DNA of 64,000 bases from Siphonodentalium dalli (Eukaryota > Mollusca > Scaphopoda > Gadilida > Siphonodentaliidae): positions 156,203,151 to 156,267,150 of the forward strand of contig CP136068.1 in NCBI GenBank assembly GCA_032622095.1, written 5' to 3'. The position numbers and the translations under genes were made by a program. Below are positions 1-9,239 of the stretch, one piece after another; within the stretch, counting starts at the first letter, position 1; each line of letters opens with the position of its first letter. The notes beneath the pieces were generated by a model. That model was given only the letters and a program-made list of their open reading frames with translations. It ran no database searches and was not told the origin of the DNA.

Positions 1-495
1 GGGAATAAGGATATGGGTATAGCTATAAAATTCTCGGCCGCATGCCATGCTATCAAAAACCTTATACATGTACCTGTAACTTTAAAACTAGTAAATTTAT
101 TAGATATAAATTAATTTACGAAGTACAGAACACCAGTAATTTGGATCCCGAGTTAAACATGCTCGTTAATGTTAAAAGATTCTCTGTGGAAGACCCAGCA
201 GATATTACGGATGCATAAGGTATCGGAATATACGCTCAATTGTAAATATTTACTACTCGATTCGGGACGCATCTATCGGCGATAAGCTAACAAAAACGTT
301 TTTATAATATATAAGAATGACGCTTAGGATGTGTGCTGTGAATTTTTATTTGTAAAAAATACTACTTTGAACAAGATTATTCTCCCTTTGTTTGATCACC
401 ATACCGGAGTGTTTCACATCACTTTAATGGACTAAAATTGCGACGAGGAGAGGGGGAATAAGGATATGGGTATAGCTATAAAATTCTCGGCCGCA
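1..495. repeat. 42-bp direct repeat bracketing 411 bp of unassigned DNA
   Basis: The first 42 bases recur exactly at 454-495 (motif ending TTCTCGGCCGCA). The DNA between shows no gene. Bases 235-303 have a reverse-complement relative at about 55989-56060. The direct repeats could be the edges of a tandem duplication or terminal repeats of an element cut by the window start; the left flank is not visible, so this cannot be resolved. Confidence 0.6.
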
Positions 496-519
496 GGTCA
501 ACTCTGATTTTTGGGGATT

Positions 520-1548
520 CGACTGGTCGACTCTAGAATCTCAGTTGTTTCAATACTAATATCAATGACCCATTATTCAGTCTACATTCATCAAATTGGA
601 CAATCTAAATAACCTTGTATTATATAAGATAGGATACTATTGAAGAATAAAATATAAAAAATGAAACTTTACCTTCCACCCCATTTTTTCGAAAAAGTTG
701 TATGTCAATCTAGCAATTTATTTTCATTGGCCATAAAAATCAAAAGGAAGTGGTGAAAATGGAGAAAATTCAACAATGAAGGTTTCAAGGACACTGTAGC
801 TCAACTTAGAAAGGGATTAATTTGGCACATGCTACCTATTGCAGTTAACCCTTTACCCAACAGAACGGCCCTGTGCCAATGCATTCTCTTATATATGCGA
901 GTCGACCATAGGTCGCCTCGCATATATAAGAGAATGCATTGGCTTAACACACATTAAAGAAAAAATGGTAAAAAGTGTTAAAAAAAAGTTTTTTTTAGGC
1001 CAATGCATTCTCTTATATATGCGAGGCGACCTATGGTCGACTCGCATATATAAGAGAATGCATTGGCACAGGGCATAACTGTAACCATCACAATGTGCTC
1101 AATGAGCCGGTTCCAATGATACCCATATTTCCATGGTTTTATTGAGACAGACCGAAGATAATTTAGGCTGTTAGGGCGTTTCTGGGCGTTCTGTTGGGTA
1201 AAGGGTTAATGGGAATTAAAAATGAGGAAAGTCAATAAGTTGTAGCATGATTGTATTGATGTCAATGTTTCAGGTTTCTTATAATTTATTAGTAAAATGA
1301 TAATTTCTCATGAGAATCTAGGTAATGTTAGAATCTAATTCTCGAAATGTTTTTAATATGCAAATTAGCGAGATGTCCTGAAAAACTTGTGAGAAAAAAT
1401 CTTGCACAAGATAATTATCATGAGAGAAATTTCTCAGGAAAAAATAACTTGCGAGAAAAGAATCTCACAAGAATTTTGAGATATTTGTTTTTATTTTTAA
1501 ATAAATATGCAGTAACTAGTGAGACAACTACATGTACAGACTACAGTA
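520..1548. repeat. Paralogous non-coding block P, copy 1
   Basis: Colinear with 13505-14256: shared landmarks include AATCTCAG, AATGGAGAAAATTC, GGACACTGTAGCTCAACTT and a TTTCAGGTTTCTTAT stretch. Copy 1 holds a PB1 MITE that copy 2 lacks, and both end in a family T element. Many substitutions and short indels separate them, so the duplication looks older than that of segment A. Confidence 0.75.
845..1209. mobile_element. PB1 piggyBac-like MITE with twin hairpins
   Basis: Flanked by TTAA on both sides. The terminal inverted repeats begin CCCTTTACCCAACAGAACG and end with the complement. Two 67-bp hairpins sit at 876-942 and 1000-1066, inverted relative to each other, with an A/T-rich spacer. 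The paralogous block at 13862-13865 has a single TTAA here and no element. There is no transposase frame, so it must have been moved in trans. The piggyBac assignment rests on the TTAA target and the CCCTTT terminus. Confidence 0.85.
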
Positions 1549-1637
1549 CAGTAATGACCTTAATAATCGACTCCTTAATCACAGCAGAATTATGGGGAAT
1601 TTTTCAGGATTTAGTCGCAAATATGGCTTGTTGCTCT
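1549..1637. mobile_element. Family T foldback MITE, left half
   Basis: Starts CAGTAATG after TA and follows the family T left arm to GGCTTGTTGC, then stops. The right arm is missing, so this is a truncated copy. The paralogous position at 14257-14474 holds a complete element. Confidence 0.8.
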
Positions 1638-1670
1638 CAGTAGTAGGGCAATGTCGCAGCCACTATATGA

Positions 1671-1960
1671 AACAAGAGCACACAGTCGGGCGTGGGCATA
1701 ATACGCCCTTTCTGGAGTAGAGTGGGGCAAGGTTTAGTTCATTTGTTTGAAACTTGATTCAGTTCAATCGATTCAATCTAAAGTTATCATCTTGAAACCC
1801 CATATCAGGTAAAATCAAAGTCGAAAAAAGGGCATAACTCAGTCAATAAATATCATGCAGAGAAAACCCATATTCGAACTTGGTCTGTATTTTGGGTGGT
1901 AAACTAACATACCAAATTTAGTTCAGTTCACTCAATTCAATCTAAAGTTATCATCTGGAA
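1671..1960. repeat. Mollusc-type dispersed repeat M, partial
   Basis: Shares AACAAGAGC, GGGCGTGG, ATACGCCCTTT and the GGGCATAACTCAGTC / CCCATATTCGAACTTGG phrases with 19266-19806 and 54195-54715. The head forms a small hairpin (GGGCGTGG...ACGCCC). The internal sub-repeat is shorter here than in the other copies. Confidence 0.65.
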
Positions 1961-1971
1961 ACCGCAAATGC

Positions 1972-2296
1972 ATATATAAGAGAAAGCATTGGCCTAACAA
2001 TATTTACCTTGATCTTGTAAGCCAGTTCATTCTCTTATATATGCAAGGCTCCCTATCTCGATCCTTTTTCAATTTGCTTGAATTCCGCTCATTCAGTCAA
2101 CTAAACAACCGGAAGTGAAACACAGATTGATATTTGGAGCAAAGACGAATTGAGCAATCTGACAATCATCTAGCGACTTGGAAAATATAAAGGTAAATAC
2201 ATTAACAACCTATGGGAAACTCGCGTATATAAGAGAATGCACTGGCAAAGGGTATTTAATGCTGCACCAGCGTGGATCCCGGCATGAAAGGGTTAA
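1972..2296. mobile_element. PB3 piggyBac-like MITE, left-truncated
   Basis: The right end reads GGCATGAAAGGGTTAA, the PB3 terminus. Internal half-hairpins (TCTTATATATGCAAGG, CGTATATAAGAGAATGC) match the shared cassette but have diverged, and the loops are replaced by a longer insert. The left CCCTTT end is not found. Confidence 0.6.
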
Positions 2297-2370
2297 TATC
2301 ACCCGAACTACTCCACTGAAGCATGACTCTTGAATTACATGTACGAAGAGAAACCATTATTATTTGCTTA

Positions 2371-2583
2371 CAGTACTGCCCTAAGTAATCGACTCCTTAA
2401 CCACTGCAGAATTATGGGTAATTTTTAAGGATTTAGTCGGAAATATGGCTTGTTGCCATTCAGCGGAAAGCTCTCCCAGACAGCTTTCCGATGAATGGCA
2501 AGAAGCCATACTTCCGACTAAATCCTGAAAAATTACCGATAATTCTGCTGTGGTTAAGGAGTTGATTACTTTGAGCATTACTG
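2371..2583. mobile_element. Family T foldback MITE, full length
   Basis: Near-perfect palindrome of about 213 bp running from CAGTACTGCCCTAAG to its inverted copy. The centre is AGCTCTCCCAGACAGCTTTCC. The arms carry the diagnostic CCACAGCAGAATTATGGGTAA, so the RNA or single strand would fold end to end. Its TIRs and TA target suggest Tc1/mariner mobilisation. Confidence 0.85.
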
Positions 2584-2997
2584 CACCTATAAAATAGCCG
2601 AATATTACAAAAATGTTGATCATCGTATGTATATCTTCGAAGTCACAGTGAAATACGATTTTGTTATTTCACTGTAGCTTCATTATTTCACTGTAGCTTT
2701 TCAGAAACTTGAGTCAACAAGTTGTTTTTTACCGAGAATTATTTGTTCAACTGTTTGTACTATTAAAAGTGGAAATGCCACATAATTTAGCAACTGTGAG
2801 CACTAATAAGGCACATATAATAAAAAGAATACATACGGTTTTGTGTTGGTATACACAGCCTGGTATATAATTGTAACATCTCATTTGTGACTGGAAAGAA
2901 ATAGAATTTTCATTCATGGCAAAATTTGATATTTCTTTCCAGACACTCATGAGATATTTCGGTATTCAAACAAAAACTGTAGGCATTCTCTATGTAC

Positions 2998-3274
2998 ATT
3001 AATGCTCTAAGTAATCGACTTCTTAACCACAGCAGAATTATGGGTAACTTTTCAGGATATAGTCAGAAATATGGCTTGTTGTGGTAAAGATTGATTGATT
3101 GGGGTTTATTGTCGCTTTAGCCACTAAGGCCATATCACGACATTGCCAGTTTTAGTGGTGGAGGAAATCCGCACACTTGCGACTAATCGAACAGTGATTT
3201 CAATGGCTGATAAACTCGTCAACCATGTGCGGCAAACCACTTGGTAAAGAAGTCAATTACCTAGAGCATTACTG
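2998..3274. mobile_element. Family T MITE split by a SINE
   Basis: The left arm runs 2998-3081 and the right arm resumes at 3242. Removing the insert and one 9-bp duplicate leaves a short, internally deleted T element. The SINE therefore landed after the T element had lost its centre. Confidence 0.75.
3091..3241 (-). mobile_element. SINE 3' part with 9-bp target duplication
   Basis: Flanked by TGGTAAAGA at 3082-3090 and 3242-3250. On the minus strand it ends AAACCCCAATCAATCAA, a tail I associate with molluscan tRNA-derived SINEs. It is closely related to 30375-30600. No tRNA-like head is visible, so this copy is 5'-truncated. Confidence 0.7.
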
Positions 3275-3379
3275 TATTTAGCACCCAGATCATGCCATGA
3301 AACTACACCCATGAAGATCATATTCCGCACGTTCCTAACATGGTAACTTTTTGATGTTCTGACGGGGGACTTTCTTACT

Positions 3380-3642
3380 TTAACCCTTTCATGACGGGAG
3401 CTGTGCTGGTGCAGCATTAAAGATCATGTGCCAGTGCATTCTCTCATATATGCGAGTCTCCAATCGGGAGCCTCGCATATACAAGAGATTGCACTGGCTT
3501 ACACGGATGAGGTAAATATTGTTAGGCCAATATATTCTTTTATATATCTGAAGTTCCCTATTGGAGACTCTCAAATATAAGAGAATGCATTGGCACAGGG
3601 TATTCACAAAATTTCATGAAGCTCCAGTCATGTAAGGGTTAA
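3380..3642. mobile_element. PB3 piggyBac-like MITE
   Basis: TTAA on both flanks. The ends read CCCTTTCATGACGGGAGC and GCTCCAGTCATGTAAGGG. Inside are three decayed half-hairpins of the shared cassette, with loops (CTCCAATCGGGAGCC) that differ from the CGACCATAGGTCG loop of PB1 and PB2. This is a distinct subfamily with the same stem. Confidence 0.75.
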
Positions 3643-3859
3643 ACAAATAACACAGAAAATATATTTCTTTGTTATTAAATATCTGTTCCTTAATAATATA
3701 TGGAAGTATTAAGGAACAGGTACTAATAAATATAATACCTGCATTGTTTTTTCACTGATATACAGTTTTGTGTCGGAACGTCAAACAGTTCCAATGTTTT
3801 GTACTGGTGGAAACGATTTCTATGGGTGTAGTCAGAGTAGAGATTCATAGCATAGGTGT

Positions 3860-4246
3860 TTAACCCTTTACCCAACAGAACGGCCCTGTGACAATGCATT
3901 CTCTTATATATGCGAGTCGACCATAGGTCGCCTCGCATATATAAGAGAATGCATTGGCTTAACACATATTAAAAATGATAAAATTGTCAAAGAATGTAGA
4001 AAAATATGATAAAAATTGTTAAAAAAAAATTTAGGCCAATGCATTCTCATATATATGCGAGGCGACCTATGGTCGACTCGGATATATAAGAGAATGCATT
4101 GGCACAGGGCATAACTGTAACCATCACAATGTGGTCAATGAACCGGTTCCAATGATATCCATATTTGTATGGTGTTAGTGAGACAGACCGAAGATATTTT
4201 AGGCTGTTGAAGCTTTATTTGGGCGTTTTGTTGGGTAAAGGGTTAA
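3860..4246. mobile_element. PB1 piggyBac-like MITE with twin hairpins
   Basis: TTAA at both edges, CCCTTTACCCAACAGAACG terminus on the left and GTTGGGTAAAGGG on the right. Two inverted 67-bp hairpins flank an A/T spacer. The right half contains the GAACCGGTTCCAATGAT block shared by all PB1 copies. No coding capacity. Confidence 0.85.
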
Positions 4247-4248
4247 AT

Positions 4249-4618
4249 AGTGTGTCTGTCATTTGCAGAATGAGATCCCCAGAGGGTGAATTTAGTGATG
4301 CTACCCCGCACAGCCAGCTAGCATAATCAAATTTACCCTCTGGGGACCTCATTCTGCTTTAAGGACTCCCAGAATTTGAGGCCTAAGCAGAATGAGGTTC
4401 CCAGAGGACAAATTTGGTGATGTTAGCCCACACGGCATGATAGCATCCCTTATTCACCCTCTGTGGACCTCATTCTGCAAATGTGAAGATTATCCTTTAC
4501 AATTACATAAAAATAAACAATTTATAGATGAGATCCCCAGAGGGTAAATTTGATGATGCTAGCCTGCCAAGCGGGGTAGCTTCACTAAATTCACCCTCTG
4601 GGGACCTCTTGACAGATA
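4249..4618. repeat. Cluster of three family G foldback repeats
   Basis: Three consecutive palindromic units (about 4266-4358, 4386-4479 and 4529-4610). Each has an arm like GAATGAGGTCCCCAGAGGG, a GTGATGCTAGCC core and the inverted arm CCCTCTGGGGACCTCATTC. The outer boundary TAGTGTGTCTGTC is shared with 40934, 45794 and 61758. No coding capacity; the superfamily is unknown. Confidence 0.7.
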
Positions 4619-4661
4619 CATTATATTCAGACTTGGTGTGTGAACACGGGGTTACATAAAG

Positions 4662-4871
4662 ATCAAATGTCAAACAGGCAATACTTTATATATTTACATG
4701 TAGCTCTGATCCAGAAAATATTGACAAGAGCGATCAAATATCAAACAGGCGATACTTTATATATAGTTTACATGTATCTCTGATTCAGAAAACATTGATG
4801 AATTTTGTTCAATGAGACGACACTGTCCTGTACAAAGCCGACAAACGGCACCCAACTATCCACGACTGCTC
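4662..4871 (-). pseudogene. 3'-end relic of a FEM-1-like paralogue
   Basis: Bases 4768-4871 align in the same orientation with the final codons of the FEM-1-like gene (9240-9345). Read on the minus strand in the matching frame they stay open for about 33 codons, with residues such as FVGFVQDS, KIHQCFL and a TAA stop at 4768-4770 (the gene has FVGLVPDR, KMHQCYL, TAA). Below the stop, a ~70-bp downstream segment (AAACAGGC, ATACTTTATATAT) is present twice in tandem (4662-4727 and 4733-4800) and resembles 9215-9275. Everything upstream of codon ~637 of the gene is absent and replaced by a minisatellite. This is a truncated duplicate, not a working gene. The frame may have survived because the copy is young, or it may once have been a last exon. 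Confidence 0.75.
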
Positions 4872-5022
4872 AGGGTCCAGCCTAGACGGCGACTTGGAAG
4901 ACAGGGACCAGCCTAGATGGTGACCTGGGAGACAGGACCAGCCTAGACGGCGACTTGGAAGACAGGGACCAGCCTAGATGGTGACCTGGGAGACAGGACC
5001 AGACTGGAGGGAGACTTGGGAG
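4872..5022. repeat. ~31-bp minisatellite, about 5 copies
   Basis: Units alternate between CCAGCCTAGACGGCGACTTG and CCAGCCTAGATGGTGACCTG types, giving a two-unit higher-order pattern. It abuts the broken end of the FEM-1 relic, so it marks the breakpoint of that duplication. Confidence 0.8.
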
Positions 5023-5223
5023 ACATCTCCTCCCTAAAATACCAGTATTCATTTGTCTCAACATGTATTTAAAATAACACCTCAAAAAAAGAAAGTCCCC
5101 CCTAATATATTCGGTAATATTTAATGAGATATTGGATGGATTTTGATGAAACTTTCCACAAATGATTTGTGGTACCAAAGACATCAAATGTGCTACTGTG
5201 TATGGCTTTAAATTCCTTGGTAT

Positions 5224-6033
5224 CAATTTTCGTGGTTCAGCCATTTATGACTTTTTCGTGGGTTTAGTAAATTCGTGGTTCCGCCGGTGCTAAATCTCAC
5301 CTACAAATCCCCAATAACAACAATCAACTCGAACTGATAGAAGTGTTATAGAAACCTCCACGAGCCGGCGTTAATTGCGCATCCGCACCGCAGGCGTAAT
5401 TAGCACGTCCCGTGTATAAGCTTTTGTTGCCGGCTATCGAGAATATTAACAACGGGATTGTATTACTTAACTTAAGCATACAAAAGCTAGATGAAAGTAC
5501 TCGCTTAATTCTCAACACAATCAGTGTGAGACTGGGGATTATTTACCGAAGCCAACATCTATTAGTCTGCACCATATGAAATACAACTCCAAATGGTCAA
5601 CTGCATAATACAAATATGTCTCTCAAAGCTGGTTACAAACTGGTAAGATTGATTTTCGTCCTCCTACAACTCCTGGATTACCTGATCCGAACCATAGTTC
5701 GGATCATGATACTGCTCTACTTATGCAAGTAGCTAACGATTATGTTGACAACAAACTCGGCTCCAATTCCTGTCAACAATCTCGAAAAAGAAAACATGGC
5801 GAGTATGTGATTAAACATTGTAATTAGACCGTAGCTACTCTTTCATTAATGTAGTCCCGTTTGATAGAGTTACCTCCCTAGGCTTTGATTTTACATTGGG
5901 ACAATAGAGTTACCTCCCACGTGACATTTCTTATTTCTCAAAATCGATCTAGTTTCGAAGATTAATTTTTCGTGGGGTTTTTAATTTCGTGGTTAGCAGA
6001 AACCACGAAAACCACGAAAATTGGACCCCCACG
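5224..6033. mobile_element. Possible DNA transposon with TTCGTGG termini
   Basis: The left edge has CAATTTTCGTGGTTCAG and GTAAATTCGTGGTTCCG. The right edge has the inverted AACCACGAAAACCACGAAA and ATTGGACCCCCACG. Such TTTTCGTGGTT ends recur in bivalve DNA in my experience. Target duplications are not clear because a PB1 element abuts on the right. Confidence 0.4.
5609..5827 (+). CDS. Unassigned coding-like frame, possible exon
   Basis: Open from the TAA at 5606-5608 to the TAG at 5825-5827 (72 codons). It has no ATG near the start, so it would be an internal exon or relic. The peptide includes KIDFRPPTTPGLPDPNHSS, an acidic LMQVANDYVDNK stretch and a basic SRKRKHGEY. This composition looks more protein-like than the neighbouring frames. 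A GTATGT donor-like site sits at 5802-5807. It lies inside the TTCGTGG-ended element and could belong to it. No family recognised. Confidence 0.25.
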   Translation, partial: YKYVSQSWLQTGKIDFRPPTTPGLPDPNHSSDHDTALLMQVANDYVDNKLGSNSCQQSRKRKHGEYVIKHCN

Positions 6034-6034
6034 A

Positions 6035-6430
6035 TTAACCCTTTACCCAACAAACCGGCCAAAACCGGCCAAATAAAGCTTCAACAGCCTAAAATATCTT
6101 CGGTCTGTCTAAATAGAACCATACAAATATGGATATCATTGGAACCGGCTCCTTGACCACATTGTGATAGTTAGTTATGCCCTGTGCCAATGCATTCTCT
6201 TATATATGCGAGTCGACCATAGGTCGCCTCGCATATATAAGAGAATGCATTGGCCTAAAAAAAATCTTTTTTCAACACTTTTTACCATTTTTTCTTACAT
6301 TCTTTAACAATTTTATAATATAATATGTTAAGCCAATGCATTCTCTTATATATGCGAGGCGACCTATGGTCGACTCGCATATATAAGAGAATGCATTGGC
6401 ACAGGGCCCTTCTGTTGGGTAAAGGGTTAA
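6035..6430. mobile_element. PB1 piggyBac-like MITE, reverse orientation
   Basis: TTAA flanks. The left terminus is CCCTTTACCCAACAAACCGG and the right is TTCTGTTGGGTAAAGGG. Twin hairpins are present and the CCGGTTCCAATGAT block lies on the left, so the element is inverted relative to 845-1209. The left end contains a short duplicated GGCCAAAACC step. Confidence 0.85.
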
Positions 6431-8193
6431 ATGTACTTTTACAGTAATTACTATGCTGTGAGGTGATATATGGCTGAGTGAGCACACATTTAATGACAGA
6501 GGGGCACTTTCGAAAGTTGCAAAAACGCAGGTAGAGTGACATTCAGTGTCACAGACATTCAGCTATGCCTTGGTCCCCACTTCTCGCACAGGCTTGGAAC
6601 ATCCTTATCTGTTGGTGCCTCAATGGCCTAAATGGTGGGAAACATGATTTACTGAAAAATGGCTTCAAAGAGACTGATTCCAATAACTCTGTGTTGCCCA
6701 CAACATGGAAATTCAAGGTGTCATACAAAAGGAATGTGGTTAGACTGAATGGTCTGGACATGTAGCAGGAACATTGTGTCCCGAAGATGACAGGCATGTT
6801 ATCGTGGACTCACATTGTCACTTTTAGACCACATTTACAGCCAGTAACAACTTGTGTGAACAATGGAACAATGGAGTGACTGTCCACTCTACGTCAGTCT
6901 TTTTGAAAAGCACCCCTCTTCCATTCAATTCATCCTCAGCCAGCCATAACATAACTCACAGGACGGCGCCTCACACAGGTTGTGTATCAGATACCACTAA
7001 ATTTACTTTTGCCTATAGTGTCGTCAAAATCCATTCAATATCTCATAAAATATTACCAAATATATTAGGGGGACTTTTTTTTTTGGGGTGGTTGCGCACA
7101 AAAATTCCATATATAGGGCGGGGGTGGGTGGGTCATTTGGACCCGGAAAAAATGCGTAAATGACCAAAAATGCTATTTTTTTCCTCCACTTAAAATCACT
7201 GTTTTTGTGCTCATGTAATCTGTTAATATAAACCATATGACACACTAGGCTATTTAAAACATACTAACCAGAACTAACTACCATTTAGGGGTGTATGTAT
7301 GCTGATGTATGTCAAAATTAATGTACCAGATTTCGACGGATGAAAGATATATTATATATATATAAACAAATTATATAACAAACATTAAAACACAAGAACA
7401 AACATTTATAATATGCATATCCAAGATAGCCTTTCAATTGGATGTCAAAGTGTATGCTATAGCTATATATATATACACATGTGTATCCCTTTAAGGGTTT
7501 GAACAAAATATAAAGCTGAGTTTATATTGATGAATTCTGTGATGAATTTTGCAATTACTTTTGACAAATTTGTTTACTGTTATAACATAATTATATCCTC
7601 AGACACGATCAGTCGACAATGCTTGCATATAAGCATAATTATGAAATGATTACCATCTTCTGTTCTTAATCCACATAATGGATATTATTTGTTATCAAGA
7701 TAAACTTGATGATACAAACAAAAATAACAATTCCACTATATTCCACTGGTTTAAAACTATAAAACAAAATAACTCATACAAAAAGTTCATACTATTTGGA
7801 TAACAATATGAAAGCTTAGCCTTTTGTAATATTAATTCAACCACAGTTATTATTCACAAGTCTAAGCAGTTACGTACTGTACAGATACATGTAGTAAGGT
7901 AGTATATCTGGAGTTCCAGTTATTTGACTGCCAATACATATGGTATTGTAATTATTAGTTGCTTGTTCATTATTGGTTGCTTTGATATTCAATTTAGGAT
8001 ATAGCAGGATAGAGCAATGTAACTATAAAAGTAGCTTTTGGTATTAAAGTCTCAACTTATTCCATATGCAACATAAAGCTAGAATATAAACATGACTAAT
8101 ATGAACTTTGTTCTTGAAACTAATTATAAATCATACTAACCTGGATCAAACTGCACAGGTATAATCTATGCAACTCTCTTCATGCGAACTTTC
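6431..8193. other. No supportable gene
   Basis: AT-rich single-copy-looking DNA. The open frames are short and antisense pairs overlap at 6549-6797, so none is called. Around 7065-7150 is a T-run followed by GGGGTGG / GGGCGGGGGTGGGTGGG, faintly similar to 8850-9002. Around 7350-7480 are TATATA microsatellites. Confidence 0.5.
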
Positions 8194-8350
8194 TCAGTCA
8201 CATATCTCAACTGGACAGTCTGATCCAGGATGCTTGTTCTTATAATGGGTTTCCATGTGATACGTCCAGTAAACCACATTGCACAGGGGGCACCCACATG
8301 TATAAGGACGGTTTGTACAAGGTGACCGTGGCTTGGATATCTCCGCTGGC
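8194..8350 (-). CDS. C2H2-like zinc-finger exon fragment
   Basis: The minus frame ends with RPYTCGCPLCNVVYWTYH then METHYKNKHPGSDCP, i.e. Cys-x2-Cys and His-x4-His spaced 11 residues apart, close to a classical C2H2 finger. The strand reads TTTAAAGCCAG just upstream (about 8351), a possible splice acceptor, and the frame stops at TGA 8194. The longer ORF start at 8448 is low-complexity and probably intronic. CAG/GTTAGT at about 8141 resembles a donor but falls after the stop. Most likely a terminal exon or relic of a zinc-finger gene; the partner exons are not found. Confidence 0.35.
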
Positions 8351-8448
8351 TTTAAACTAAACTTTATACTCTGATAATAAGTTAATAATACTACCAATTC
8401 TTCACTAATATTGGTATATGTCAATCTGCACACCAACATGACATACAT

Positions 8449-9239
8449 ACATGTATTTAGACTGTGAGCTGCTGTGAGTGTGACTTTCCTTGGGTCCCAT
8501 CATACCCATGTGCAGATATATATCACAGAAATAGGGGAGATGAAATTTGTTCTACCCCTACTACTACATTATTACTATTGGGCCTTGGCTCTAAAACATC
8601 TTATACTATTGTTATATAAAAGAATATGGAGTTATTGAGGATATCAGGACATGTATTACCTCATAATTATTATGTTTTATGGCATAATGCCCAATGTTTT
8701 TAAGTGCATGCATTCAGCATTTCCACATTTTATACTAATAGAATTATCTCCCTTTAGAGCAGTTTAGAGGTTTATTAAAATGCTGGGAATAGTACTAAAT
8801 AATAAGAAACGGAACAATTCTTTGCTAGGCTATGATTTGGTTTATATTTTATGTTTTTTGGAAGATTTTGGGGGTGGGTCCCAAAAATTGGGCGGAAAAA
8901 AAAGAAAAAAATTGCAGGTAGAGGGGTGGTGGGTCCCCCAGTGGGGCAAAAACATTTTTTTCGCCCTATATATGTAAAAAAATTCCGCGACCCCCCCCCC
9001 CCTGATTATAATGGTGTTCATACTAATCATAATGGTTTTATAATTGGGCTCATGTGTTGGATAATACTTATTCGATCATAGAAGGGTGATGTAAATTTAA
9101 CTTCAGCCATTGTTACTTCTCCCTGATAACAGTCCACTTTTCCCTAATAACTAAACAGGGAGATGTAACTTCTCCCAATTTGAAACCTCGAGGCTGGTCC
9201 CTGAGCAGCAGAGAGACCAAATATCAATACTTTATAAGT
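8449..9239. other. No gene; homopolymer-rich decayed repeat
   Basis: 8850-9002 contains runs GGGGGTGGGTCCC, GGAAAAAAAAG and a 13-C tract, with overlapping frames on both strands that are composition artefacts. Further downstream (8771) a TTTATT could serve as AATAAA for the minus-strand FEM-1 gene about 470 bp after its stop; this is only a possibility. Confidence 0.45.

Noticed and set aside
454-495. AATTCTCGGCCGC as a cloning linker, i.e. vector contamination
   Set aside because: It differs from the usual EcoRI-NotI linker and is part of a 42-bp direct repeat also at position 1; no other vector sequence is visible.
839-1078. Frames with repeated LCQCILLYMR / ANAFSYICES peptides at many places
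   Set aside because: They are translations of the 67-bp hairpin cassette, on both strands, in MITEs.
2381-2623. Frames with TTAELWVIFQDLVGNMACCHSS-like peptides
   Set aside because: These are the family T palindrome read in one frame.
6549-6797. Overlapping antisense frames at 6549-6797 and 6565-6765
   Set aside because: No motif, no splice signals, no family; chance open frames.
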